From: Oscillospiraceae bacterium
GTDB lineage: Bacteria; Bacillota; Clostridia; Oscillospirales; SIG627
Length of the DNA stretch: 64,000 nucleotides
Reading direction: 5' to 3'
Assembly (NCBI GenBank): GCA_015065085.1
Contig: SVQW01000012.1
Coordinates: forward strand, 1-64,000
Shown one piece after another: positions 54,821 through 63,605 of this stretch (position 1 is the first letter of the stretch; each line of letters opens with the position of its first letter). The position numbers were made by a program, and so were the translations under genes. A model generated the notes under the pieces. It made no database searches, was not told the origin of the DNA, and was given only the letters and a program-made list of their open reading frames with translations.

Positions 54821-56710
54821 ATGTGCGGATTTGCAGGACTTTATAAAAAGCTGTCTCTGAGCGAAAAAGACAGGGAAAACATCAAAAACATGTCAAAAGC
54901 AATTGATTACCGCGGTCCCGACCAGGATTGTATAATCACCTATGACAATCTTGCGCTTGCCTTCAGACGTCTCAGCATAATAGACCTCGAAAAAGGTTCC
55001 CAGCCTTTTTGTGGCTTTGACGGACGTTATACTGCGGTGTTCAACGGAGAAATATACAACTACCGTGAGCTTCGTGACGAATTGATGAAAAAAGGCTACA
55101 CCTTTACCACCAACTCTGAAATTGAGGTACTGGTAACGCTGTGTCACGAGCACAAGGGGGACTTTGTAAAGCTTCTCAGAGGAATGTTTGCATACGTGAT
55201 ATTCGACAAACAGGAACAAAAGCTGTTTGCCGCACGCGACCCCTTTGGCATAAAGCCGTTTTACTACCGCGAAAACGGTGAGGGCATAGTATTTTCCTCC
55301 GAGACAAAACCGTTCTTGTTTGATGACAGTATGGGTGGATTTTCAGTTGACAAAGAGATGCTTCAGCACTATCTTTCTTTCCAATACGTGCCCGAGCCCA
55401 ACACCATGAGCCAAAAAATAAAGTCGCTCCCCGCAGGACACAGCATGGTTTGTGATTTTAAATCCGAAAACGCCGTGACGGTGGAAAAGTATTTTGACCC
55501 CATGTTCTGCCCCAAAAAGGAAATAAGCTTTGAGGACAAGGCAAAATTAGTACGCGAAACCGTACTTTCATCCGTCAAGTATCATATGATAAGCGATGTT
55601 GACGTGGGAACGTTCCTTTCCAGCGGCATAGATTCTGCCGTAATAACTGCGGCGGCAAGTAAATTAAACCCGGGTATAAAAGCCTTTACCGTAGCTTTCG
55701 GTGTAAAGGAATATTCCGAAATAGATGCAGCAAGCGAAATTTCAAAGCATCTTGATGTAGAGCACATAAAGCTTGTGGCGGGTGTTGAAGACTTCAAAAA
55801 TGCCTTTGAAAAAGTTGTATATCACCTTGACAACCCCACCGCCGACCCCTCTACCGTTGCAATATATCTGATTTGTCAGGAAGCCGCTCGGCATCTTAAA
55901 GTTGTTTTGTCGGGCGAGGGCTCAGATGAATTGTTCGGTGGATACAAGGTATACGGCTCAGCCATGCCGGCGGCGAGGTTTTATGCTCTGCCCGGCTTTA
56001 TAAAAGAAATCATCTACCGCTTTGCAATGCTTCTGCCCGACAGTGTAAAAGGCAAGGCTTTTATCGAACGCGGTTACACCCCTATCGAAAAGCGTTACAT
56101 CGGAAATGCATTCATATATTCCGAAAAAGAGAAGCCCTCCATACTCAAAACATACGACCCCAACGTAAAATTCTACTCACAGGTGGAGGACATATACAAG
56201 GCATGCAGTCACCTTTCTCCCCCCAACAAAATGCAGTATGTTGATATGAACACCTGGATAAGAGGTGACATTCTTGTAAAGGGCGACCGTCTCAGCATGG
56301 CACATTCACTCGAGGTCCGCGTTCCGTTCCTTGACAAAGAGGTTTTCAAGGTTGCCTCCATGTTATGCGATGAGGATAAGCTTTCCCACGGCACAACAAA
56401 GTATATACTGCGCTATGCCTTCAAGGACATGATAAATGAAGAAACCTTCATGCGTCCCAAGCTGGGCTACCCGGTCCCCGTGTACAAATGGCTCAAAAAC
56501 GAGCTTTATGATTGGGCAAAGGACATTATCGAAAACTCCACTGCCGATGATTATATCGTAAAAGAGGAAGCACTTCGTATGCTCAATGCCCATCGTGACG
56601 GCAGTGAAAACAACTACCGCAAGCTTTGGACAATACTGGTGTTCATCACCTGGTACCGCCTGTACGTTACCGATGCGGAAAAAACCAAAAAAGCAATAAT
56701 GGAAAAATAA
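54821..56710 (+). CDS. asnB: Asparagine synthase (glutamine-hydrolysing)
   Basis: A 629-residue enzyme making asparagine from aspartate, ATP and glutamine. The N-terminal Ntn glutaminase has Cys2 (MCGFAGLYKK) and YRGPDQD; the synthetase domain has the pyrophosphate-binding loop FLSSGIDSAVI and LSGEGSDELFGGYKVY. Length fits the AsnB family. It is followed by a terminator hairpin that contains element copy 2. AAGGAAG precedes the ATG at a slightly long distance. Confidence 0.95.
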   Translation: MCGFAGLYKKLSLSEKDRENIKNMSKAIDYRGPDQDCIITYDNLALAFRRLSIIDLEKGSQPFCGFDGRYTAVFNGEIYNYRELRDELMKKGYTFTTNSEIEVLVTLCHEHKGDFVKLLRGMFAYVIFDKQEQKLFAARDPFGIKPFYYRENGEGIVFSSETKPFLFDDSMGGFSVDKEMLQHYLSFQYVPEPNTMSQKIKSLPAGHSMVCDFKSENAVTVEKYFDPMFCPKKEISFEDKAKLVRETVLSSVKYHMISDVDVGTFLSSGIDSAVITAAASKLNPGIKAFTVAFGVKEYSEIDAASEISKHLDVEHIKLVAGVEDFKNAFEKVVYHLDNPTADPSTVAIYLICQEAARHLKVVLSGEGSDELFGGYKVYGSAMPAARFYALPGFIKEIIYRFAMLLPDSVKGKAFIERGYTPIEKRYIGNAFIYSEKEKPSILKTYDPNVKFYSQVEDIYKACSHLSPPNKMQYVDMNTWIRGDILVKGDRLSMAHSLEVRVPFLDKEVFKVASMLCDEDKLSHGTTKYILRYAFKDMINEETFMRPKLGYPVPVYKWLKNELYDWAKDIIENSTADDYIVKEEALRMLNAHRDGSENNYRKLWTILVFITWYRLYVTDAEKTKKAIMEK

Positions 56711-56713
56711 AAA

Positions 56714-56740
56714 TAAACGGCAAGCGACGCTTGCCGTTTA
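56714..56740. terminator. Terminator hairpin, asnB-side copy at element site 2
   Basis: TAAACGGCAAG-CGACG-CTTGCCGTTTA. Read leftwards it is followed by a long T-run (TTTATTTTTATTTTT), so for the leftward ABC operon it is the distal, functional copy. Confidence 0.85.
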
Positions 56741-56973
56741 CAGTGTGTCGATAAACCTATCGACACACTGTAAGGCTTTCGAAAAGTCAGGGATATTTTG
56801 CTGATTTAAGCCTGTCGGCGTACAAAGGTACGGTAAGGCTTGAAGCGGCAAAAAGCGACAAACAGCAGGTGATATTCGATGTATCACCTGCTGTTAATTT
56901 CTTTTTTGATTTATTTGCGTTTCTTGAAATATAATTTATTTCCGTCGCGGTATCACGACTTTCTCGACAGTCT
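56741..56973 (-). mobile_element. Terminator-associated multi-hairpin element, copy 2
   Basis: A 233-bp element. On this strand it starts with the hairpin CAGTGTGTCGATA-AACC-TATCGACACACTG, then the nested hairpin around CGTACAAAGGTACG, then AACAGCAGGTGATA/TATCACCTGCTGTT (56861-56895), an AT-rich stretch and the end CTCGACAGTCT. Orientation relative to the leftward ABC-binding-protein gene is the same as in copies 1 and 3. It fills nearly all of the 295-bp gap. Confidence 0.78.
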
Positions 56974-56974
56974 G

Positions 56975-57001
56975 TAAACGACAAGTCAAACTTGCCGTTT
57001 A
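56975..57001. terminator. Terminator hairpin, second copy at element site 2
   Basis: TAAACGACAAG-TCAAA-CTTGCCGTTTA: same arms as 56714-56740 except one base, with a different loop. Read rightwards it is followed by TTTTTT. Confidence 0.85.
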
Positions 57002-57005
57002 TTTT

Positions 57006-58163
57006 TTATCCCTCGTAAACCAGATTCCGGTCTATCATATCGTCCACATTCATAGCATTCCACCAGGTACCGGCAATGGCAACCTCGGCAGTCACTTCCT
57101 TGTCCTCAAGAGCAAACACACACTGCTCCACCGCCTGATATCCTATCTGATAGGAATCCTGCGCCACTGCACCCACAAGCTTGGGGCCGGTGGTTTTTTT
57201 CATCCATTCTATCTGCTTTGTGCCGGCATCATAGCCACAGAATTTAATTTTGTCATACTTGCTTCCCGACGCGCCGATAGCGTCATAAACCTGCTTTACA
57301 ACACCCTCGTTGGTCATGAATATGGCATCAGCGCCCTTTTCGTAAAGAGCCTCCAGTGCCGTTTTGTATGCATTGTCCGCATCACCGGGCTTTACCTCTT
57401 TTTCAATAACGCATTTTCCCTTGGTGGTTTCATCGGCTTCGGCAAGCTGTGAAAACTTATCAATAAACCCTTTTGCGCGGTCGATACCTGTCTGAGTTTC
57501 GTCATGCTGAATAACACCCAGAATATAACTGTCAGATGATGCAATTTCATCTTTTATCGAAAGATAAAAATTCTCTGCCGCAAGAGCCGCCGCCTTTTCA
57601 TTACTGGTGGCAACCCAGGCGAGTATGGGATTTTTATTTGCTTTATCAAGTGCCTGAAGGTCATTTGCCCATATACCGCTGTCAAACTGCACCACAGGTA
57701 TATTAAGGTTATAAGCCTGCTTGAGCATATCGGCAAAGCCCTCTCCGATAGTGGCAATAACAAGACCTGATGCCTTATTGGACAGGGCGGTCTGTACCAT
57801 TTCCATCTGAGAGGGGATGTCCTTTGGGGATTCGCTTACGGGACCGCGGTATGTTATTTTGTATCCGTATTTTTTGCCGGCGTCCTCTGCGCCGGCTTTT
57901 ACAGACTGCCAAAAGGCGTGTGATTCGCCTTTGGCAATAACCGCAATGGTCTTGTTGGTGGTGGTTACGTTGTTGTTATTGTTGTTTCCTATTCCGCTGT
58001 CGGTCATGTCGCCGTTGTCGGTGCCGGGTTCAAGGATGCCTACATCACCATTGGAATTAATGTTGTCATCGGTTGTACCCGTATCGCGGGTGCAGGAAAT
58101 AAGGATAAAGGCACATAAAATCAGTGCCGCCAGGGCAAAGCTAAAACGGTAAATATTTTTCAT
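57006..58163 (-). CDS. Sugar ABC transporter substrate-binding lipoprotein
   Basis: A 385-residue lipoprotein: hydrophobic leader and lipobox LISC with Cys24, then an N- and G-rich linker. The mature part is a type I periplasmic-binding fold of the ribose/LacI kind (TIAVIAKGESHAFWQSVKAG, SNKASGLVIA, IPVVQFDSG, KIKFCGYDAGTKQIEW). It would capture a sugar for the permease and ATPase encoded just upstream. Last gene of the leftward operon, GAGGA before its ATG. Confidence 0.9.
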   Translation of the reverse strand: MKNIYRFSFALAALILCAFILISCTRDTGTTDDNINSNGDVGILEPGTDNGDMTDSGIGNNNNNNVTTTNKTIAVIAKGESHAFWQSVKAGAEDAGKKYGYKITYRGPVSESPKDIPSQMEMVQTALSNKASGLVIATIGEGFADMLKQAYNLNIPVVQFDSGIWANDLQALDKANKNPILAWVATSNEKAAALAAENFYLSIKDEIASSDSYILGVIQHDETQTGIDRAKGFIDKFSQLAEADETTKGKCVIEKEVKPGDADNAYKTALEALYEKGADAIFMTNEGVVKQVYDAIGASGSKYDKIKFCGYDAGTKQIEWMKKTTGPKLVGAVAQDSYQIGYQAVEQCVFALEDKEVTAEVAIAGTWWNAMNVDDMIDRNLVYEG

Positions 58164-58187
58164 ACTGTTCCTCTTTCTTTTTTGAAT

Positions 58188-59165
58188 TTATCTTTTGTTT
58201 TTTCGGTTTTTGATTACATCCATCAGCACGGCAACAACAACTATTATGCCCGTCAGGACGTAGGTTACATAGGTTGCGTTGAGGTTGAGATTGAACTTTG
58301 CCAGAACAAAATTAAGTCCGCTCCTGATAACCACCAGCAGTACCGAGCCGATTACCGACCCGCTCACCGAAGCTACACCGCCCGCAGCGCTTGTACCGCC
58401 GATATAGACGCCTGCTATGGCATCCAACTCCATTCCGTTACCCGTTGCAGAGGCAACAGTGGTAAAGGATGCCGACCAGAAGATAGCCGCAAGACCTGCG
58501 CCTATACCGCTGAAAACATAAGCAAGAGTTTTATATCTTGTGGTATTGATACCGGAAAGCCGTGTTGCTTCCTCATTACTGCCTATGGACAGAATATATC
58601 TTCCTATCTTACATTTATACATAAGGTACATGCATACAAGCATAAACCCGAGTATCCAGAATATTCCCGTAGGCACACCGTTTGCGTTGGAGAAAACAGC
58701 ATTGAACCAAGTACCCGTCGGATAGAATATATTCGGAACGGAAACCGCCAGTGCCGAAAGTCCTCTGGCAAACATCATTGTTCCCAGCGTGGCTATAAAA
58801 GGCGGAAGCCTCATTACCGCTACAAGAATCCCGTTAATTATACCGAAAAGCGTTCCTATCGCAAGCATTACAGGAATTGTCGCCCAAAGAGGCATACCTT
58901 CCATATACAGCTTACCTGCCACAACCGATGCGGCAATGCATACAGTACCTATTGAAAGGTCTATTCCGCCGGTGGCTATTACAAATGTTACGCCCAATGC
59001 CAGGAACGCATAGGGTGACAGCGACTGCGCCATGCTGACAATATTATATTTATCCACAAAGTTGGGGTTTAATACGGAAAAAATCACAATCAGCGCAATA
59101 AGAGCGAGAAAAATGATGATATTCTGTTTGCCTTTGGTATTCAAAAAATTAATAAGCTTTTGCAT
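58188..59165 (-). CDS. Sugar ABC transporter permease (RbsC-like)
   Basis: A 325-residue inner-membrane permease of the ribose/galactose branched family, with eight to ten hydrophobic segments. ATGGIDLSIGTVCIAASVVAG is the family signature in the third segment and GGTSAAGGVASVSGSVIGS the cytoplasmic coupling loop. Four bases separate it from the ATPase gene. It forms the channel as a homodimer in known systems. Confidence 0.92.
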   Translation of the reverse strand: MQKLINFLNTKGKQNIIIFLALIALIVIFSVLNPNFVDKYNIVSMAQSLSPYAFLALGVTFVIATGGIDLSIGTVCIAASVVAGKLYMEGMPLWATIPVMLAIGTLFGIINGILVAVMRLPPFIATLGTMMFARGLSALAVSVPNIFYPTGTWFNAVFSNANGVPTGIFWILGFMLVCMYLMYKCKIGRYILSIGSNEEATRLSGINTTRYKTLAYVFSGIGAGLAAIFWSASFTTVASATGNGMELDAIAGVYIGGTSAAGGVASVSGSVIGSVLLVVIRSGLNFVLAKFNLNLNATYVTYVLTGIIVVVAVLMDVIKNRKNKR

Positions 59166-59169
59166 TTTT

Positions 59170-60666
59170 TCACTCCCTCATGGTAGCGTATTTCATTATT
59201 TCCTGCTGAGATGCCTGCGCAATGTCAAGCTCTGCCGTTATGCGTCCCTCGCACATGACTATAACACGGTCACTGAGACGTTGTATTTCACTCAGCTCGG
59301 AGGAAATCATAATAATGGATTTGCCTTGAGAAGCAAGCTTTTCCATCAGCTCGTACATTTCACTTTTTGCACCGATATCTATGCCTCGGGTAGGCTCATC
59401 AAAAATAAAAATATCACAGTTTTTCAAAAGCCATCGCGCAACAATTACTTTTTGCTGATTTCCGCCCGAAAGATTTCTCAGTTCCTGAAAAACCGACGGG
59501 GTTTTGGTTTTAAGAACACTGTTTATCTCAGCTGCGGCATCATTGATTCTTTTGTCGTTTATCCAACCGACATTTATATAATCGTCAAGATTTGCCAGAA
59601 CAGAGTTTTCCGCCACGGATTTTGCCAATAACAGACCGTAGCGCTTTCTGTCCTCCGAAAGATAGCATATACCATGTTTTACCGCATCGGACGGCTCCTT
59701 TATTTTCACAAGCTCACCGTTTATAAATATCTCTCCGCTGTCATATTTATCCGCGCCGTACACCGCACGCGCCACTTCGGTGCGTCCTGCTCCCATAAGC
59801 CCCGAAAATCCCAGTATTTCACCTTTTTTCAGCTTGAAGCTAACATTCCTTATCGTTCCGGCACGGTTAAGATTTCTCACCTCGAGTACAGTGGGTGCAT
59901 CGTTATTTACATTGCTTTTCTCTTTTTTATCACCGTAAATAACACGTCCCACCATCATCTGAACCAGTCTGTCACGGTCATAATCCTTTGCTTCAAGTGT
60001 TCCCACGTATTCCCCGTCCCTCATAACGGTAATACGGTCGGAGATTCTGCCTATCTCATCCATACGATGGGAAATATATATCATTCCGATACCTTTTTTC
60101 TTAAGGTCCTTCATTATTTTGAACAGCTCTTCAACCTCCGGCTGTGTCAGTGCCGCGGTAGGCTCGTCCAGAATAAGAAGTTTTGAGTGATGGGATATGG
60201 CTTTGGCTATTTCCACCATCTGCTGTTTTCCGACAGTGAGCGTTCCCAGAATTTGTGACGGGTCTATCTTTACACCTATTTTTCCGAAAAGCTCAGCAGC
60301 ATCATTTTCCATTTTGCGGTCGTCTATTATGGCACCGCCAATCATTGGCTCACGGCCGATATATATATTCTGCGCCACGGTGAGATGGTTCATCATATTC
60401 AGTTCCTGATGTATAATGGCGACGCCCGCTCTTTGCGATTCGGAAATGTTTCTGAAATGCACCTCGCTTCCGAACAGCTCAATCTTACCGCCATCCGGCT
60501 GATGTATTCCGCACAGAACCTTCATAAGGGTTGACTTGCCTGCTCCGTTTTCGCCCATGAGGGCATGTATCTCACCTGAGTTTAATTCAAAATTTGCTTT
60601 CTTCAGGGCATATACTCCGGAAAAGCGCTTTTCGATGCCGCTCATTTTAAGTATCTGCTCTCCCAT
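59170..60666 (-). CDS. Sugar ABC transporter ATPase with two nucleotide-binding domains (RbsA/MglA-like)
   Basis: A 498-residue duplicated ATPase. First domain: Walker A GENGAGKST from residue 38, LTVGKQQMVEIAKAI as variant signature and LLILDEPTAAL as Walker B. Second domain: GFSGLMGAGRTEVARAV (degenerate Walker A, as usual), LSGGNQQKV signature, IFIFDEPTRGIDIG. It energises import by the permease and lipoprotein that follow. ATG at 60666 follows AGGCAGG; GTG at 60675 is an alternative. First gene of the ABC operon. Confidence 0.93.
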   Translation of the reverse strand: MGEQILKMSGIEKRFSGVYALKKANFELNSGEIHALMGENGAGKSTLMKVLCGIHQPDGGKIELFGSEVHFRNISESQRAGVAIIHQELNMMNHLTVAQNIYIGREPMIGGAIIDDRKMENDAAELFGKIGVKIDPSQILGTLTVGKQQMVEIAKAISHHSKLLILDEPTAALTQPEVEELFKIMKDLKKKGIGMIYISHRMDEIGRISDRITVMRDGEYVGTLEAKDYDRDRLVQMMVGRVIYGDKKEKSNVNNDAPTVLEVRNLNRAGTIRNVSFKLKKGEILGFSGLMGAGRTEVARAVYGADKYDSGEIFINGELVKIKEPSDAVKHGICYLSEDRKRYGLLLAKSVAENSVLANLDDYINVGWINDKRINDAAAEINSVLKTKTPSVFQELRNLSGGNQQKVIVARWLLKNCDIFIFDEPTRGIDIGAKSEMYELMEKLASQGKSIIMISSELSEIQRLSDRVIVMCEGRITAELDIAQASQQEIMKYATMRE

Positions 60667-60741
60667 GTCTCGCACCTGCCTTTTTAAACATTCGTAAACA
60701 GTATGTACACTTGAATGTTTTTTTATTCAACCGCAACAAAA

Positions 60742-60769
60742 AACCTCTTTTTCTTTTTGAAAAAGAGGT
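60742..60769 (-). terminator. Terminator hairpin, distal copy with T-run, element site 3
   Basis: Read leftwards: ACCTCTTTTTC-AAAAA-GAAAAAGAGGTT followed by TTTT. It is the second copy of the hairpin at 61004-61031. Confidence 0.82.
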
Positions 60770-61003
60770 CAGTGTGTCGATAAACCTATCGACACACTGT
60801 AAGACTTTCGAAAAGACGATGATATTTTGCCGATTTAAGCCTGTTGGCGTACAAAGGTACGGTAAGGCTTGAAGCGGCAAAAAGCGACAAACAGCAGGTG
60901 ATATTCGATGTATCACCTGCTGTTAAATTGTTTTTTGATTTATTTTTTTCTTTTTGAAATATAATTTATTTCCGTCACGGTATCACGTTTTTCTCGACAG
61001 TCT
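60770..61003 (-). mobile_element. Terminator-associated multi-hairpin element, copy 3
   Basis: A 234-bp element, about 90% identical by eye to copy 2 and in the same orientation. Its first 30 bases are identical to those of copy 2, and the central hairpin lies at 60890-60924. It lies between the aldolase gene (upstream, leftward) and the ABC ATPase gene, inside the 380-bp gap 60667-61046, which holds nothing else apart from the flanking hairpins. A reading frame over it (60647-60916, leftward) is not regarded as a gene. Confidence 0.78.
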
Positions 61004-61031
61004 AACCTCTTTTTCTTTTCGAAAAAGAGGT
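61004..61031 (-). terminator. Terminator hairpin, proximal copy at element site 3
   Basis: Twenty-eight bases equal to 60742-60769 except one loop base. It stands right after the aldolase gene and is followed leftwards by AGACTGTCGAG, not by a T-run. Confidence 0.82.
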
Positions 61032-61046
61032 TTTCGTTCTTCATAT

Positions 61047-61808
61047 TTAATTCTTGATACTATCAACGGTATCCTTAATCGCCTGATAAAAGATTCCAAC
61101 GTCCACCGAATGGGCGATATACTTTACACCAAGGCTTTTCCATTTCAGAGCATTTTGCAATGTATCGGTAAATGTCCCCACCAAAACGCCTTTTTTGCCA
61201 CATTTTTCAATTATTTCAAGCATCTTTTCCTGTACCAGGGGGTGATCGGTCTGTCCCACAACTCCCATGGACTGGGACAGGTCGTACGGGCCGATGAAAA
61301 TCACATCTATCCCCTCAACCTGAAGAATTTCGTCAAGGTTATTTATTCCCTCGCATCCCTCTATCTGCATAATTATAACGCTTTGGTTTGCCTTTTCAAA
61401 ATACTCAAATCTGTCCATCGAGGAATACTTCGCCGCGCGAACAAATCTGCATACTCCCCTTTCGCCCAAGGGTGAAAACTTTGTTCTTTTTATCACCTCA
61501 AGAGCTGAAGCCTTGTCGGTTATTTGAGGAATCTGTATTCCGCCTGCGCCTATATCCAGCGCTTCCGCCATAACAGAAGGATTGTTCTCCTTGGTGCGTA
61601 TTATGGGGAACATTCCCGTAAGCTGTGCCGCACGCACAAGATTTTGTGCGGACCTGATGGTGTTGGGGCCATGCTCAAGATCAATTATGACAAAGTCAGC
61701 ACCGCCGTAACCCATAGCCTCAATCATTGCGGGGTCTTCGGTTTTGGAAAACATTCCCACAACGCCGTTTTTGAGCTTGTTTTTGAAGTTTTGTACCATT
61801 TTTCTCAC
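61047..61808 (-). CDS. HpcH/HpaI-family aldolase (2-keto-3-deoxy-sugar acid aldolase-like)
   Basis: A 253-residue class II aldolase of the HpcH/HpaI/GarL/RhmA family, cleaving 2-keto-3-deoxy acids to pyruvate and an aldehyde. Motifs: ADFVIIDLEHGPN, FPIIRTKENNPSVMAEALD, GAGGIQIPQI, IIMQIEGCEGINN (metal-binding Glu) and VIFIGPYDLSQSMG (metal Asp). The GTG at 61808 has AAGGA six bases upstream; an ATG at 61799 is an alternative. It is 10 bp from the AraC-sialidase gene, so they share a transcript. The sugar acid is not identified. Confidence 0.88.
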   Translation of the reverse strand: MRKMVQNFKNKLKNGVVGMFSKTEDPAMIEAMGYGGADFVIIDLEHGPNTIRSAQNLVRAAQLTGMFPIIRTKENNPSVMAEALDIGAGGIQIPQITDKASALEVIKRTKFSPLGERGVCRFVRAAKYSSMDRFEYFEKANQSVIIMQIEGCEGINNLDEILQVEGIDVIFIGPYDLSQSMGVVGQTDHPLVQEKMLEIIEKCGKKGVLVGTFTDTLQNALKWKSLGVKYIAHSVDVGIFYQAIKDTVDSIKN

Positions 61809-61818
61809 TTTATATCCT

Positions 61819-63471
61819 TTATTTTTTCAGATTGATTTTGAACAATTCCGCACCGCGACCGATGCCCGCGTGAAGTTTTGTCGCAATTACATAAAGATAA
61901 TCACCGTATTCCCAGGCGGCGGGGTAATGTATTTCGCCCCACGCTTTGCCGCTGGTTTCAAGAATATCAAGCCTTTTTGTGAAGCGCAAGGATTCACCAT
62001 CGGTAAAATATGCCGTAAGCTTGCTACGGTTGAATTTATCGGTATTGCAAAGCATATAATGCCGTCCGTCGCTTAATTCACCGCAATATATTTTTGAAGA
62101 AACATACGGTATGTCATGGGAGTGGGCATTACTCCAGGTTTCACCGCAATCCTTTGAAATATAAACAATGGGAACCCTTCTCAGGTCATTTCTGTTGAAC
62201 ATATACAGCGTTTCCCCTACACATATAACAGATATTTCAGGATGAACAAGCGTTGTACCGTCAGGCAGATTTCCGTTTTCTGCAATTTTAATTAAACGCC
62301 ATTCGGAATCAATTTTTCCGCTGTCGGAAATAAGCACGGCCGGTGTGGTTGGGAAACCGTCCAATTCTGCAATTCTTCCCGGAAGCATAAGCTTTCCGTT
62401 GGGCAATGTCACAACATTCGTGTTTAGCTTAAACGGGATCGGCTTTGACCATAGCAATTCAAATTTATCGGTTTTTGTGTTAAGCATATATAAATCAAGT
62501 GAATGTATATGATCGGGTGCAACCATCTGATTAACAATCATATACAATTTATCATCACAAATACCGTAAACAGGTGGGCAGTAAAGAATTTTTTCGCTTT
62601 TATCCTCGCAAATGATCTCTAATTCCGACCATGTTTTTCCTTCATCAAAGGAACGCTTGCCGCAAATTGGTGTATAGCCGTAAAGCTCACGCTCGCGGCA
62701 ATGGTACCACGATGCATATAACACACCGTGATATTCAATAATGGCTGTTTCGTGTAAAAACTTAAAATTATCATCGGGAGAACAAACACAGACAGATTGT
62801 ATATCCTGTGTGACTGTTTTTATTTCTTTATCCAAAAATTCGGCACTTTCAAATTTTATCGCCAGAAGCATATCATCATATTCATAAAACGGATGAAAAC
62901 ATATATTTTGGGCTTGCTCTTTGAAAACCGTTGGCGTAATACCGATATATTTCGTAAAGGTTTCGGTAAAATAGCTTATATTGTTGTAACCGGACAGGGT
63001 TGCGATATCGGAAATCTTTTCATTCCCCTCCGCCAGCATTCTCATTGCCTTTTCAAGTCTTTTGCGGTTTCTGAAAGTGTTCAGGGTCATTCCGCTTTTA
63101 TCCTTTACCAAATGGCACATATAGTAATAGCTGATGTGAAGCTGTTTTGCTATTTCTTCAAATTTTATGTCGGATGTCATGGTTTCGACAACAGTATCCA
63201 TTATCCGATTGTACAACTCGTTTTCACGTTTTTTAACGTTGTCACGTCCTGTTATAATAAAACTTATTATATCTTCCAAAAGTGCAACATCACACTCGGT
63301 TTTGTCGTTGAATTTCATTATCTTTTCGTCAAGCTGAGAAGGGTCAAAGCTGCATCTCTCCATGCAGTCAATTTTGAAAAACTCAAAAATTTCCGGGATT
63401 ATTTCTTCCTTTTCAAAATTATTTGCAAGGAACTCTGCAATATACTTGCTGTCATTAAGCTTATGTTTCAT
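61819..63471 (-). CDS. AraC-type regulator fused to a sialidase-like beta-propeller
   Basis: A 550-residue protein with an unusual order. Residues 1-90 are helical and unassigned. Residues 95-190 are an AraC double helix-turn-helix: FEEIAKQLHISYYYMCHLVK, GMTLNTFRNRKRLEKAMRML, ISDIATLSGYNNISYFTETF and the final GITPTVFKE. Residues 230-550 form a sialidase-like propeller with Asp-box-like turns SFDEGKTWSELE and SKDCGETWSNAH. The propeller may sense a glycan breakdown product, or still be enzymatic. AGGGGG precedes the ATG. It is transcribed with the aldolase gene, its likely target. Confidence 0.8.
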   Translation of the reverse strand: MKHKLNDSKYIAEFLANNFEKEEIIPEIFEFFKIDCMERCSFDPSQLDEKIMKFNDKTECDVALLEDIISFIITGRDNVKKRENELYNRIMDTVVETMTSDIKFEEIAKQLHISYYYMCHLVKDKSGMTLNTFRNRKRLEKAMRMLAEGNEKISDIATLSGYNNISYFTETFTKYIGITPTVFKEQAQNICFHPFYEYDDMLLAIKFESAEFLDKEIKTVTQDIQSVCVCSPDDNFKFLHETAIIEYHGVLYASWYHCRERELYGYTPICGKRSFDEGKTWSELEIICEDKSEKILYCPPVYGICDDKLYMIVNQMVAPDHIHSLDLYMLNTKTDKFELLWSKPIPFKLNTNVVTLPNGKLMLPGRIAELDGFPTTPAVLISDSGKIDSEWRLIKIAENGNLPDGTTLVHPEISVICVGETLYMFNRNDLRRVPIVYISKDCGETWSNAHSHDIPYVSSKIYCGELSDGRHYMLCNTDKFNRSKLTAYFTDGESLRFTKRLDILETSGKAWGEIHYPAAWEYGDYLYVIATKLHAGIGRGAELFKINLKK

Positions 63472-63568
63472 AAAAATCCCCCTTGATTTATTTATATAAT
63501 TACAGTTTAATTATATCACAATCAAGCCCAAAGCACTATAACAGGTTTGTTCAGTTATCGCACAAATA

Positions 63569-63598
63569 AAAACAAGGCAGAAAATTCTGCCTTGTTTT
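63569..63598 (-). terminator. Terminator of the Dabb gene
   Basis: A 14-bp stem, AAAACAAGGCAGAA and complement, with a very short loop and A/T-runs at both sides. Confidence 0.82.
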
Positions 63599-63605
63599 AA
63601 TAGTT

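Noticed and set aside
60647-60916. Leftward reading frame across element copy 3, with a similar frame in copy 1 (24165-24377)
   Set aside because: The frame is open in all three copies but it follows palindromic arms, has no consistent ribosome-binding site and its replacements are not conservative. It is better explained by shared non-coding hairpins.
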